Position numbers and translations under genes: made by a program | Origin: Stenotrophomonas sp. HITSZ_GD | GTDB taxonomy: Bacteria; Pseudomonadota; Gammaproteobacteria; Xanthomonadales; Xanthomonadaceae | Assembly (NCBI RefSeq): GCF_029543105.1 | Contig: NZ_JARQXB010000012.1 | Location: 1 to 64,000 of the forward strand | Direction: 5' to 3' | DNA length: 64,000 nucleotides | The notes under the pieces: model-generated | The model's input: only the letters and a program-made list of their open reading frames with translations | Told to the model about the DNA's origin: nothing | Database searches by the model: none | In this document: positions 47,497 to 55,245 of the stretch, in pieces | Layout: the number at the start of each line of letters is the position of its first letter | How positions within the stretch are numbered: the stretch's first letter is position 1

Positions 47497-48071
47497 TTGA
47501 GCAATCGACTGGATTCGTTGCGCCATTTCGGCGTTGCGTGCGATGCTGCGACATCACGCAGGGAAGCAAGGGCGCGCTGGGCCTATCTTGGCCGCTGTTA
47601 CCTTGCCCTCGTCATGGTCCAGTTGGGCACGACGGCCCACGCAGAGATTCCAAGCTGGAACACCGAATACGGCAACCGGCTGAGGTACGGTGAGATGGTC
47701 GAGCCGATCGAAGGCGAAATCTTCGGTGAGCAGATCAATCTGTATGACGGGTCCGTGTCGTTCGCCGCCACGGATATCTCCTTGCCAAGCAATAGCGATA
47801 TTCCGCTCAGCTTGGGGCGCTTCCTGAATCCCACCGACCCCAAGTCCAATCTGCCATTTGGCGATTGGGAACTTGACATTCCCTCTATCTCCGGACTGTC
47901 CGGAGGCGCGGCGGCGGAGCGACGGTCTATACCGTACCGAAGACCTACGTTTCTGCCAATGGCAACGCGTACTGCAAGGCGGACTACAAGGTGCGTGCCT
48001 GCAACTCTGGCGGTTGCTCGGCCTGGTCGACGCCGAACTTTGCGGTCACGCAGGGAGTGCTGGAACGATGA
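47497..48071 (+). pseudogene. Rhs/YD-repeat family protein, internally deleted and frameshifted
   Basis: A TTG start with ribosome-binding site GGAAGGGGA opens a frame with a signal peptide (ending TTAHAEIP, about residue 50). It continues into the N-terminal segment typical of large xanthomonad Rhs/YD proteins (INLYDGSVSFAATDISLPSN, GDWELDIPSISG). After about 47915 the homologous reading moves to another frame, encoding a fibronectin-type tail (YKVRACNSGGCSAWS) that ends at a TGA at 48069-48071. The whole YD-repeat body of a full-length protein is missing, so this is the two ends of a large gene joined by a deletion. It lies 11 bases before the short RHS gene. Confidence 0.7.
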
Positions 48072-48082
48072 GCTAGGTACAC

Positions 48083-49060
48083 ATGAAGAGTGACCGTGCT
48101 GATTCCGCTTGGGCGCGGCCGGGCTGGCGAGTTGGTCGGTGGGCAGCCCCTGCGTTGGTCTGCTTGGGGCTGTCCGTTACGGCGGGACGGGCGAATGCCC
48201 AGACAGTTGAGTACATCCATACGGATGCACTGGGCTCGCCGGTGGCGACGACCAATGCATCCGGCGCTGTCATCGAACGGCAGGTGTATGAGCCGTACGG
48301 CGCGCCGATTTCGCATGGCGCAACCGATGGGCCGGGTTTCACGGGGCATGTGGAGGATTCGACGACTGGGCTGACCTATATGCAGCAGCGGTATTACGAC
48401 GCTGAAGTCGGGCGCTTTATTTCAATCGATCCGGTGTATACGGACCCTCTACAAGGCGCCAACTTTAATAGATTCCAGTATGCAGAAAGTAACCCGTATT
48501 TTTTCACGGACCGTGACGGGCGCGAAAGTGGCGCAACTTTCAAGTTGCTGAATGATCAAGCTAACGGTGGACCCGTAATTCCTCCTCCTCGCAGCCCAGA
48601 TGATTGGCTTGGTCCTGCAATAGGAGTGGGACTGGGCGCGATGTTGGTCGCTCCATTACCCGCTGAGCTTGCTGCCGGATGGAGGGTCTACCGGCTCTAC
48701 CGTATGGCGCAAGAGCTTAGGTCGCCGCCACTCAAAAGCTACGATGAGGTTGTGGGTCTTCTCAAACAGTCTGGTGGACAGTCAAAGCAGACAAGTGCAT
48801 CCGGTACGCGCACGACCCAGTATCCCATGCCGGGTGGGCAAAAAGCGGCAGAGGAGCTATTCGATAGAGCTACTAATGGGTCCGGAGTTCCAGTGGCCAA
48901 CGGGGGGCGACTCGGTAAGATGGGCGATGGGACGACAGTTCACATGAGTAGTCGAGTTGAGAGGGATGGGAGTAGGACAACTTCTGTGAGGTTCAGCCGA
49001 GAAAAAGTTGGCTCTCACATTAAAGAGGTTACAAAGGTTCGATACAAGGAGGGCCAATGA
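48083..49060 (+). CDS. Short secreted RHS-core protein with C-terminal toxin candidate
   Basis: A 325-aa protein. The signal peptide (about residues 1-39, ending AGRANAQ) is followed by an RHS-associated core: YIHTDALGSPVATTNASG, YEPYGAPI, GLTYMQQRYYDAEVGRFIS and IDPVYTDP, ending NPYFFTDRDGRES at about 155. The remaining 170 residues are unrelated variable sequence: a hydrophobic segment (WLGPAIGVGLGAMLVA), then a polar C-terminus with PMPGGQKAAEELFDRAT and LGKMGDGTTVHMSSR. The DGT-x-SSR pattern is like that of small RNase toxins of the BECR fold; this is a weak similarity. The stop overlaps the next gene (ATGA), as in toxin/immunity pairs. Confidence 0.8.
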   Translation: MKSDRADSAWARPGWRVGRWAAPALVCLGLSVTAGRANAQTVEYIHTDALGSPVATTNASGAVIERQVYEPYGAPISHGATDGPGFTGHVEDSTTGLTYMQQRYYDAEVGRFISIDPVYTDPLQGANFNRFQYAESNPYFFTDRDGRESGATFKLLNDQANGGPVIPPPRSPDDWLGPAIGVGLGAMLVAPLPAELAAGWRVYRLYRMAQELRSPPLKSYDEVVGLLKQSGGQSKQTSASGTRTTQYPMPGGQKAAEELFDRATNGSGVPVANGGRLGKMGDGTTVHMSSRVERDGSRTTSVRFSREKVGSHIKEVTKVRYKEGQ

Positions 49061-49512
49061 GCGAATCCTCGTTGCTTGATTCACTTTGCGCGAGTCGAAA
49101 TCCGTCGGAGATCATGGTGTTGCCGTGGTCCATGACTATTGTTGACTGTTATTTTCTCGCTACAGCGCTCGCATCCTGCTGTGAGGGTCATGAAGTGTGG
49201 AGGCTGGATAACTACGAAAATGAGCTTGTGTCGTCACATCTCCAGTTTCCAGGTGTTTACGACATCTATGGTATCGATAGGGATGGGGGCGATATTGATC
49301 AGGCGTTGGTCGTCAGCGGGCGAGAGGAGTTTTGCTTTTGGGACCAAGACGAACGCTTTGTGGCCATTGCTGGAAGTCGGCTGTTTCTCGATATCGCTTG
49401 CCCGTATCCCGAAGAGATAGCGCGCCAGCGTTTTATCGAAACGTCTTGGAACCTCAATGGGATGTCTGACGATGAGCTGGCTACTTTTTACGATCGCTTG
49501 AAGCGCCTGTAG
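49057..49512 (+). CDS. Candidate immunity protein
   Basis: A 151-aa acidic, soluble protein (no signal peptide or membrane helix) translated from an ATG overlapping the toxin-candidate stop. It is not similar to a family I know; short motifs are HEVWRLDNYENELVSS and GIDRDGGDIDQALVVSGR. Size, charge, lack of export signal and immediate downstream position are those expected of a cognate immunity protein. The call is from context. Confidence 0.65.
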   Translation: MSESSLLDSLCASRNPSEIMVLPWSMTIVDCYFLATALASCCEGHEVWRLDNYENELVSSHLQFPGVYDIYGIDRDGGDIDQALVVSGREEFCFWDQDERFVAIAGSRLFLDIACPYPEEIARQRFIETSWNLNGMSDDELATFYDRLKRL

Positions 49513-50252
49513 CCGAACTATTGCAGCGGCTTTCCTCAACTCGGCCTTTTCCGCCATTCAGCGCGTCGCTCCCCGGTACTTGACCGCCCACGAGCCCGGC
49601 GCGCAAGGCGACGATTTATGACCATCAGATGCCCTTGGTCGGCTCCATGTCTGATGATTGAGCAGGACCAGTTGCATCAAGGGCGCAACGCGAGCGCAAC
49701 GTATTAAGCAATTGCCAACTTGGCTTGCTTGTGAGCCTGCTCCAGGGTCACGTGATTGCCCCCCCCCACCCCCCCGAATTGCCATGCGCCCAGGTGACGA
49801 TCCAAGCCTTGCGCCCTGAGGGTTGCCGGCGCAGCAACAGGCCACGCACCCGCGCTCTCTGCGCTTATAGGAGTGATCCCTGAGCTTGCTGCTTGCGACG
49901 ATGCGCTTAGCGCGGACGGCTGTATTGGGGTGCAGGTCGTAAGTGGCGTTGAAGCACGCTTAGGACGTCCCGTAGTCCAATGCCTGGACAAGGACCATCC
50001 GAGCACCCGAACCCGCTTCCATCACAAATCGGCTTGGCTTCGGCTTCCATCACTTGATTGCATCCGATTCCAAAGACACTCGCCTAAGTGCGCCACCCTC
50101 TACGCTACTGGGGCCAGTTGTATGTCGGGTTGTTAGCTGGTGCCAGCGGCTCTAAGATCAAGCCGAGTCAAGGGGACAGCCCGTCCGGCATGCCGTGGAA
50201 ACGGCGCAGGAAATTGCCTATTAGGTAGTTTTGCCTTACGGGGAGTGATCAC
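49513..50252. other. Gene-free, probably degraded stretch of the island
   Basis: About 740 bases without a convincing gene. A minus-strand frame ending at 49704 includes HVTLEQAHKQAKLAI, which recalls the arm-binding region of tyrosine integrases but is too short to call. The stretch contains the C-run at 49759-49775. Confidence 0.4.
49759..49775 (+). repeat. C9-A-C7 homopolymer tract
   Basis: Nine C, one A and seven C in a row, in a non-coding part of the island. Confidence 0.9.
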
Positions 50253-50615
50253 GTGTCAGAGATGAAATGGACGAAGACTTGCGACCTGAAAATTGATTCT
50301 CGCAACTTCCGTGTCGTTGTTTCTGAGCATGACAATGGCTTCTACGCAAGCTGCCTTTGGTATGAAAAAGGGCGCGTGTTGAAGGTTCCTGGTGAGTTCG
50401 GTTCTTTACAGTTCAACCCCGAGCAAAGATGCGCAATGTTCGAGGCAGAGGCGCTTGCCCTCATCCAGCAATGGGCAAATGACAAGTTTGTTCCACTGGT
50501 TCACTCCAGTCGGGAGACTCCTGACAATTCATTCAAGCCGATCGGCTTGGAGAGTTGGGTCAACTCAAGCCTTAGCGTTCGAACCAGGACGGCGTCATGG
50601 CAAACAAATTCGTAA
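50253..50615 (+). CDS. Hypothetical protein
   Basis: A 120-aa frame beginning GTG (MSEMKWTKTCDLKIDSRNFR) with a purine-rich GGGGAG about ten bases upstream; an ATG three codons later is an alternative. It includes VVVSEHDNGFYASCLWYEKG and AEALALIQQWANDKFV. It has an ordinary soluble composition, unlike the random frames nearby. No family recognised. It overlaps the start of the DUF2158 remnant. Confidence 0.5.
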   Translation: MSEMKWTKTCDLKIDSRNFRVVVSEHDNGFYASCLWYEKGRVLKVPGEFGSLQFNPEQRCAMFEAEALALIQQWANDKFVPLVHSSRETPDNSFKPIGLESWVNSSLSVRTRTASWQTNS

Positions 50616-50682
50616 TTGGCAACATCGTCAAACTGAAGTTTGTCGGACCGGAAATGACCATCGGGACTGTTCCGGATAAGCC
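50597..50682 (+). pseudogene. DUF2158-like protein, truncated
   Basis: MANKFVIGNIVKLKFVGPEM followed by TIGTV matches the start of small DUF2158 proteins (pattern GxxVxLKxxGPxMT). After about 28 codons the homology stops where the recombinase remnant begins in the same strand, so the gene was cut by that join. A full member is about 60-80 aa. Confidence 0.5.
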
Positions 50683-51000
50683 AAGGCCTCCTCAAGCCGT
50701 CGGCTGGTGCCCTTGTACCCCCGGCTGCTGGGACTGGGGTTGCTGGAGCATGTGGCTACCTGTCCTGCAGGCTTCCTCTGGCCGGAGCAGGTCCGGGTGG
50801 CGGCCAGTCCCGCGCGTAGCAATGTCGACAAAATCCAGAAACGGTTGACCTATGCCTTTCGCAAAGCCGGAATTTCCGACCCGCGAAAGACAGCCGCCCA
50901 TAGTTTTCGGCATATCGTCTCCCTGCGCCTCAAGTCCCTGCGGGTTAAGGACTACGTCATTGCCGAGCTTCTTGGCCATGAGCACGGGCACATCTCTGCA
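50683..51000 (+). pseudogene. Tyrosine recombinase (integrase) C-terminal remnant
   Basis: The frame reads KASSSRRLVPLYPRLLGLGL, then SNVDKIQKRLTYAFRKAGI and KTAAHSFRHIVSLRL, with ELLGHEHGHIS at the end. The HxxR box (HSFRH) and the LGHxxG segment are those of tyrosine recombinases. The N-terminal and first-Arg regions are absent, and the frame departs from homology just before the catalytic Tyr would occur. Its place next to the right attachment repeat fits the island's own integrase. Confidence 0.75.
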
Positions 51001-51222
51001 TTGCGTCCAGGCTGGCAGGGGCTACGTATGCCGAACTCCAGGGTGTCAACCCTTCGTGACCCTACTGGGGCGCAGTACATCGTCAGCCATGCGGCGCCGG
51101 AGTGGCATCGGGCTCAATGCGCTTGGTGGCGCCTCGGGCACCAAGCGATAAGTCGGTGCCAACTGACCAGCGCCTTAGGGCTAAGCGGGCCAAGTGCTAC
51201 TACTAAGTTCGGAATCCATTGA
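51001..51222 (+). repeat. Diverged direct repeat, copy B
   Basis: The second copy of the sequence at 46681-46898. It abuts the integrase remnant and carries on its reading frame to a stop after ATTKFGIH (copy A ends ATKSGSD). Confidence 0.65.
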
Positions 51223-51268
51223 TTTATAAGGGCATCAGTGCCAGAGGTCAGTGTTGACCCTGGCATTA

Positions 51269-51356
51269 GCAATGACGAGGTCGAGAGTCCGATCCTCCCT
51301 GGCTCCACCACTATTCCAGACAAAGCAGCGCGCCGAGAGGTGCGCTGTTTTGCTTT
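51269..51356 (+). repeat. Attachment-site repeat, copy 2 (right)
   Basis: 88 bases equal to 46056-46143 except for two substitutions, both in the T-arm region. It contains the tRNA-Ala 3' end with CCA plus the terminator but no 5' half, so it does not encode a tRNA. It marks the right end of the island. Confidence 0.88.
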
Positions 51357-51402
51357 GGGGTAGCAACTCAGCAGCAGGCTACCTTGGGACACGGCCCAGC
51401 TG

Positions 51403-51567
51403 TCACCCCTTGCGCTGCACGTGCAGGACCGCGGCCACGACCAAGCCCACCACCACGCCCAGCGAGGCCGCGTAGGGAATCCCGGCCCCGGTGAGCAGCG
51501 CGATCAGACCGCCGCCGGCGATGCCCGCAGCGACGGCGGTCACAACCATTTTCGTGAACACATCCAT
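51403..51567 (-). CDS. Small membrane protein, possible bacteriocin immunity
   Basis: A 54-aa protein (MDVFTKMVVTAVAAGIAGGG...) with two hydrophobic helices (about residues 7-25 and 33-48) and a basic end QRKG. The ribosome-binding site AGGAAG lies about seven bases before the ATG. It lies 73 bases downstream of the bacteriocin-like gene on the same strand. Two-helix peptides of this size often give immunity to class II bacteriocins, but no sequence similarity supports it. It was too short to stand out by length alone. Confidence 0.55.
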   Translation of the reverse strand: MDVFTKMVVTAVAAGIAGGGLIALLTGAGIPYAASLGVVVGLVVAAVLHVQRKG

Positions 51568-51640
51568 CAAGTCTTCCTAGACGACACGTCGCCTTCGCGC
51601 GTCCTGCCGACACGCGAAGACACCGTATCGACGAAGCGCA

Positions 51641-51844
51641 TCAAGCGGCGTTGAGCTGCGCGAAGATCGAATCAAGCCCTCCGGCGAGCGCGCCTCCCAA
51701 AGCGCCGGCGCCCATGCCCCCGGGGCCGCCGATGGCGCCGGCCACCGCGCCGCCGATCAATCCCGCGGTGGCCGAGCCATACACCGCGCCCCAGTTGAGG
51801 CCGCCTTCAATGCGGGCGATTTCTTCAGTGGTCAGTTCGCGCAT
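51641..51844 (-). CDS. Double-glycine leader bacteriocin-like peptide
   Basis: A 67-aa precursor. The leader MRELTTEEIARIEGG has the classical hydrophobic/acidic pattern ending in Gly-Gly, cleaved by C39-peptidase ABC exporters. The mature 52 residues are rich in Gly and Ala with GxxxG-type motifs (GLIGGAVAGAIGGPGGMGAG). This is like class IIb bacteriocins and small microcins that form membrane pores. The ribosome-binding site AGGAG is seven bases before the ATG. The frame is open further upstream (to 51919), but the leader pattern and site fix this start. No exporter is encoded nearby. Confidence 0.75.
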   Translation of the reverse strand: MRELTTEEIARIEGGLNWGAVYGSATAGLIGGAVAGAIGGPGGMGAGALGGALAGGLDSIFAQLNAA

Positions 51845-51960
51845 GGATGTACTCCTGAAGGGGATGGGATGCCGCGCGCGTAAGAGCGAAGGCGGCATGT
51901 CGAACGGTGACCCGCCCAATCCCCCGTTTCCATTCGATCATTCCAACGCGCAGACTCCCG

Positions 51961-51999
51961 CGTCACGGCGTCACGGCGTCACGGCGTCACGGCGTCACG
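51961..51999 (+). repeat. 8-bp tandem repeat (CGTCACGG)
   Basis: Almost five perfect copies in the gap upstream of the bacteriocin-like gene, between it and rnd. Confidence 0.85.
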
Positions 52000-52161
52000 C
52001 TATGGCACGTTCGCGCCATGCTCGTTGCCGATACCCACTTGCGCGACCTCGCGTGCCTGCGTCGCGTGCGCGACCGCATCGGCCGCCAGTAAGCGCATCC
52101 GCTCGACGGGGCGCGCCGCGCCGCGCCGCGATGATGGCGCAACACGCGGGCAGCGCGAAGG

Positions 52162-53241
52162 CTAGGCCGGCAGCAGCGGCGCCAGCACCGGTTCCAGCGT
52201 CGCGCGCCGCCACTGCCCCAGGCCAGCGGGCCAGACGCGATGTTCCAGCAAACTTTCCAGGTGCTTGCGCGAAGCCAGCACGCCATCGGGCAGGCCGAGT
52301 TCGCGGCTGCGTTCGGCCACGGCTTCCTGCAGCTTCTTCAGCGTCTGCTTGTGCTCGTCGCCGTTATTGCTGGCCAGCGGCGCGTCGGCCTCGTCGGCCA
52401 GCGGCGTGTTGAGCACCTGCCAGACCTGCGCGGTCAACCTGCGCGGCGCTTTCGGGAAACGCTCGAACAGTTTCGAAAGCCCCGCCTGGTCGGCCGGCGG
52501 CGTACGCGCGATGGTCACGGCCAGTTCGTTGTCCAGGATCCAGCTCTTCGGGCGGTCGCTCTGCCGCGCGGTCTGCTCCCGCCAGCGCAGCAGCCGCAGC
52601 AGGCGCAACTGGCCTTCCGGTTCCAGGAACTGCGCGCTGCGCAGCGACAGGTGCGGCCAGCGCTCGCCGTCGTCGCGTTCCACCGAGGCCAGCAGGCGCT
52701 CGGCGTCCTCGGCCAGCCACGCGCGGCGGTCCAGCTCGCCCAGCCTGGCATCGAGCGCGTCGTGCAGCGCGAACAGGTAGCGCACGTCGTCGGCCGCGTA
52801 TTCCAGCTGCGCGTCGGAGAGCGGGCGGCGCAGCCAGTCCGAGCGCGTCTCGCCCTTGGGCAGCAGCGTGCCGGTGATCTCGTTCACCAGCTTCTGGTAG
52901 CCCATGCCGGCGCCGGCGCCGGTGAGCGCAGCGGCCATCTGCGTGTCGAACAGCGGCCGCGGCAGCACGCCGCACGCCACCTTGAAGGTCACCAGGTCCT
53001 CGCTGGCGCTGTGCATCACCTTGAGGATGTCCGGCGCGGTGAGCCAGGGCTTGAGCGCTTCGGCCATGCCGGGCGCGAGCGGGTCGATCAACAGGATCTC
53101 CTCGCCCACGGCCATCTGCACCAGCGCCAGCTGCGGCCAGTAGGTGCGTTCGCGGATGAACTCGGTGTCCAGGCCGATGCGCGCGGGGCGCTGCTGCAGG
53201 CGTTGGGCAAGTTCGTCGGGGTGGGTGATCCAGTGCGGCAC
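52162..53241 (-). CDS. rnd: Ribonuclease D
   Basis: A 359-aa 3'-5' exoribonuclease for tRNA and other stable RNA maturation. The DEDDy exonuclease domain (about residues 1-190) has GLDTEFIRERTYWP (D, E), VMHSASEDL (D) and LEYAADDVRYL (Y, D). HRDC-type helical domains follow (about 205-290, SWILDNELAVTIART). The start is a GTG at 53241 (MPHWITHPDEL); there is no ATG nearby in frame. It is divergent from the FGE-fold lipoprotein gene. Confidence 0.93.
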   Translation of the reverse strand: MPHWITHPDELAQRLQQRPARIGLDTEFIRERTYWPQLALVQMAVGEEILLIDPLAPGMAEALKPWLTAPDILKVMHSASEDLVTFKVACGVLPRPLFDTQMAAALTGAGAGMGYQKLVNEITGTLLPKGETRSDWLRRPLSDAQLEYAADDVRYLFALHDALDARLGELDRRAWLAEDAERLLASVERDDGERWPHLSLRSAQFLEPEGQLRLLRLLRWREQTARQSDRPKSWILDNELAVTIARTPPADQAGLSKLFERFPKAPRRLTAQVWQVLNTPLADEADAPLASNNGDEHKQTLKKLQEAVAERSRELGLPDGVLASRKHLESLLEHRVWPAGLGQWRRATLEPVLAPLLPA

Positions 53242-53341
53242 GGGGGGACTTCGATACGGCGCTGCATTGCGCGGGCCGTGCAGGATAGCCTAACGTCGCC
53301 GGCGACCGGCGCGAGGCGGGCATCAGGAGACGGACGCAACG

Positions 53342-55198
53342 ATGGGCAGGCTCGGCGTGACGATGGCGATGCTGGCGGCAGTGGGTCTGGCCGCGTGCGC
53401 ACCTACGTCCGCGCCGCCGGCCATCCCGCCGGCGTCCGCGCCCCAGGCCGCGGCGCCGGCGCCCGCGTCCCCGCGGGTCACCGTGGGCGAGGCCGGTGCG
53501 GACACCGTGCAGCGCTGGCAGCCGCCGCCGGTGGACCTGGGCGAAGAGCGCGCGGCCAGCGTGCGCCAACGCGCCGCGCGCGCCCTGGAAGAAGACCGCC
53601 TGTTCGAACAGCCCGACGCGGCCATTCCGCTGTACCTGGCGCTGCTGCAGCGCACGCCTTCCGACCGCCTCGCGCGGCAGGGGCTGCAACGCGCGCAGCG
53701 CCGGCTGCTGCAGGATGGGCAGGCGCTGCTGGCACGCACCGAGGAGCAGGGCGATGCGCTGGAGCGCGCGCGCACGATGGCCATCGTCGCGCTGACGCTC
53801 GCGCCCGACGAGGCGGGTACGCGCGCCTTCCAGGCGGAGGTGGAAAAGGCGCAGCGATTGCTCGGCTTCAACCGCGCCGGCGAGGATGACCTGCGCAACG
53901 ACCGCATCGGCGAGGAAGGCAACGGCGCGATCGGCAACTTCCGCGAGGCGCTCAAGCTCGATCCGGACAACGCCCGCGCACGCCAAGGCCTGGCGGCAGC
54001 GGAGAGCGCGCTGATCGCCCGTGCCGAAGCCGCCGCGGCCGCCTACGATTTCGACGCCGCCACGCGCTGGCTGGCGGCGGCGGCCCAGGTGCGCGAGCGC
54101 GCGCCGAGCGTGGACGATGCGCGCGAACGCGTGGAAGCGGCGCGCCACGCGCGCGTCGGGGCCCTGCACGACGCCGCCCTGCGCGACCTCAATACCCCGG
54201 CGGGCCTCAAGCCGGCCGGCGAGAAGCTGGCCGAGGTATTGCGCATCGCCGCGCCGGGCGATGCGGTGGCCGCCTCGCTGCGCGAGCGGATCGAACTGGC
54301 CACGCACTACGGCAGCTTCCGCCCGCGCCAGGTGTTCACCGACGCGATGCAGGCGGGGGGACGCGGGCCGCAGATGATCGTGGTGCCGCACGGCGCGTTC
54401 CGCATGGGCGCTGGCGACAGCGAACCCGGTGCCTCGGACAACGAGCGCCCGTCGCACTACGTGCGCTTCGCGCGCGGCTTCGCGATGTCGATCACCGAAG
54501 TGACGGTGGGCGAGTTCCGACAGTTCGTGGAAGCGGCCAACGCGCGGCCGCGGGCGACCCGGCGCGGGCATTCCATCGTCTACGACGAGCGCAGCGGCAA
54601 CTTCGCCCGCCGCAGCGGGGTGGATTGGCAGTCCGACTACAACGGCGCGCGCGCCGCGCCCAACAGCCCGGTGATGCACGTGAGCGTGCGCGACGCCGAG
54701 GCCTACGCCAAGTGGCTTTCCGAGCAGACCGGGCGGCATTACCGCCTGCCCACCGAGGCCGAGTTCGAATACGCCCTGCGCGCCGGCAGTCAGGGGCGCT
54801 ACCCCTGGGGCGATGCGGGCACGCCCCCGGAAGGCTCGGGCAACTTCACCGGCGGCAACGACGTCTCGCCCAGCGGGCGCCACTGGAACAACGCCTTCGT
54901 CGGCTATGGCGATGGCTTCTGGGGGCCGGCGCCGGCGGCCAGCTTCCGCGCCAATGCCTGGGGGCTGTACGACATGGGGGGCAACCTCAGCGAATGGGTG
55001 GCCGACTGCTGGCACGCCAGCTACCGCCGCGCGCCGGCCGATGGCGCGGCCTGGTACAACCCCGGCTGCCGGCAGCGGGTGATCCGCGGCGGGAGCTGGG
55101 CCAACTCGCCACAGCAGACCCGCGCGGCCTGGCGGCTGTCACAGGACTCGGACACGACCAGTGCCAGGATCGGCTTCCGCCTGGTCCGCGGAATATGA
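53342..55198 (+). CDS. Lipoprotein with FGE-sulfatase (SUMF1-type) domain
   Basis: A 618-aa exported protein. The lipoprotein signal has LAAC (Cys about 19). A long helical, Ala-rich region follows (about 60-330) with TPR-like pairs (DNARARQGLAAAESALIARA). The C-terminal formylglycine-generating-enzyme fold (about 335-618) shows FRMGAGDSEPGASDNERPSH, YRLPTEAEFEYALRAG, WGLYDMGGNLSEW and IRGGSWANSPQQTRAAW, ending GFRLVRG. The two catalytic Cys of true FGE, expected just after RGGSW, are absent, so sulfatase activation is unlikely; a binding or scaffolding role is more probable. A M48 protease follows in the same direction. Confidence 0.85.
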   Translation: MGRLGVTMAMLAAVGLAACAPTSAPPAIPPASAPQAAAPAPASPRVTVGEAGADTVQRWQPPPVDLGEERAASVRQRAARALEEDRLFEQPDAAIPLYLALLQRTPSDRLARQGLQRAQRRLLQDGQALLARTEEQGDALERARTMAIVALTLAPDEAGTRAFQAEVEKAQRLLGFNRAGEDDLRNDRIGEEGNGAIGNFREALKLDPDNARARQGLAAAESALIARAEAAAAAYDFDAATRWLAAAAQVRERAPSVDDARERVEAARHARVGALHDAALRDLNTPAGLKPAGEKLAEVLRIAAPGDAVAASLRERIELATHYGSFRPRQVFTDAMQAGGRGPQMIVVPHGAFRMGAGDSEPGASDNERPSHYVRFARGFAMSITEVTVGEFRQFVEAANARPRATRRGHSIVYDERSGNFARRSGVDWQSDYNGARAAPNSPVMHVSVRDAEAYAKWLSEQTGRHYRLPTEAEFEYALRAGSQGRYPWGDAGTPPEGSGNFTGGNDVSPSGRHWNNAFVGYGDGFWGPAPAASFRANAWGLYDMGGNLSEWVADCWHASYRRAPADGAAWYNPGCRQRVIRGGSWANSPQQTRAAWRLSQDSDTTSARIGFRLVRGI

Positions 55199-55245
55199 GT
55201 TCATTGCCCTGGTGATCCCGGCATCGGCCGGAAAAGGATGAGGAA

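Larger units (their letters stand above)
46144..51268. mobile_element. Decayed genomic island inserted at tRNA-Ala
   Basis: About 5.1 kb between the two 88-bp attachment repeats. By eye its GC content is clearly below that of the flanks, codon usage differs and many genes are broken. It carries an HNH-nuclease remnant near the left end, Rhs/YD-type toxin genes in the middle and a truncated tyrosine recombinase near the right end, the classical content of a tRNA-targeting island. Because the recombinase lacks its N-terminus and catalytic Tyr, the element can no longer move by itself. Confidence 0.85.

Noticed and set aside
46144-51268. CRISPR array or prophage in the low-GC region
   Set aside because: No regularly spaced repeats and no phage structural genes were seen; the repeats present are the attachment pair and one diverged 220-bp pair.
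51269-51344. A second tRNA-Ala gene at the right end of the island
   Set aside because: Only the 3' half is present; the acceptor 5' strand and D-arm are missing, and two T-arm bases are changed.
53342-55198. Formylglycine-generating enzyme (sulfatase activator)
   Set aside because: The catalytic cysteines after RGGSW are absent and no sulfatase gene is nearby, so only the fold is called.
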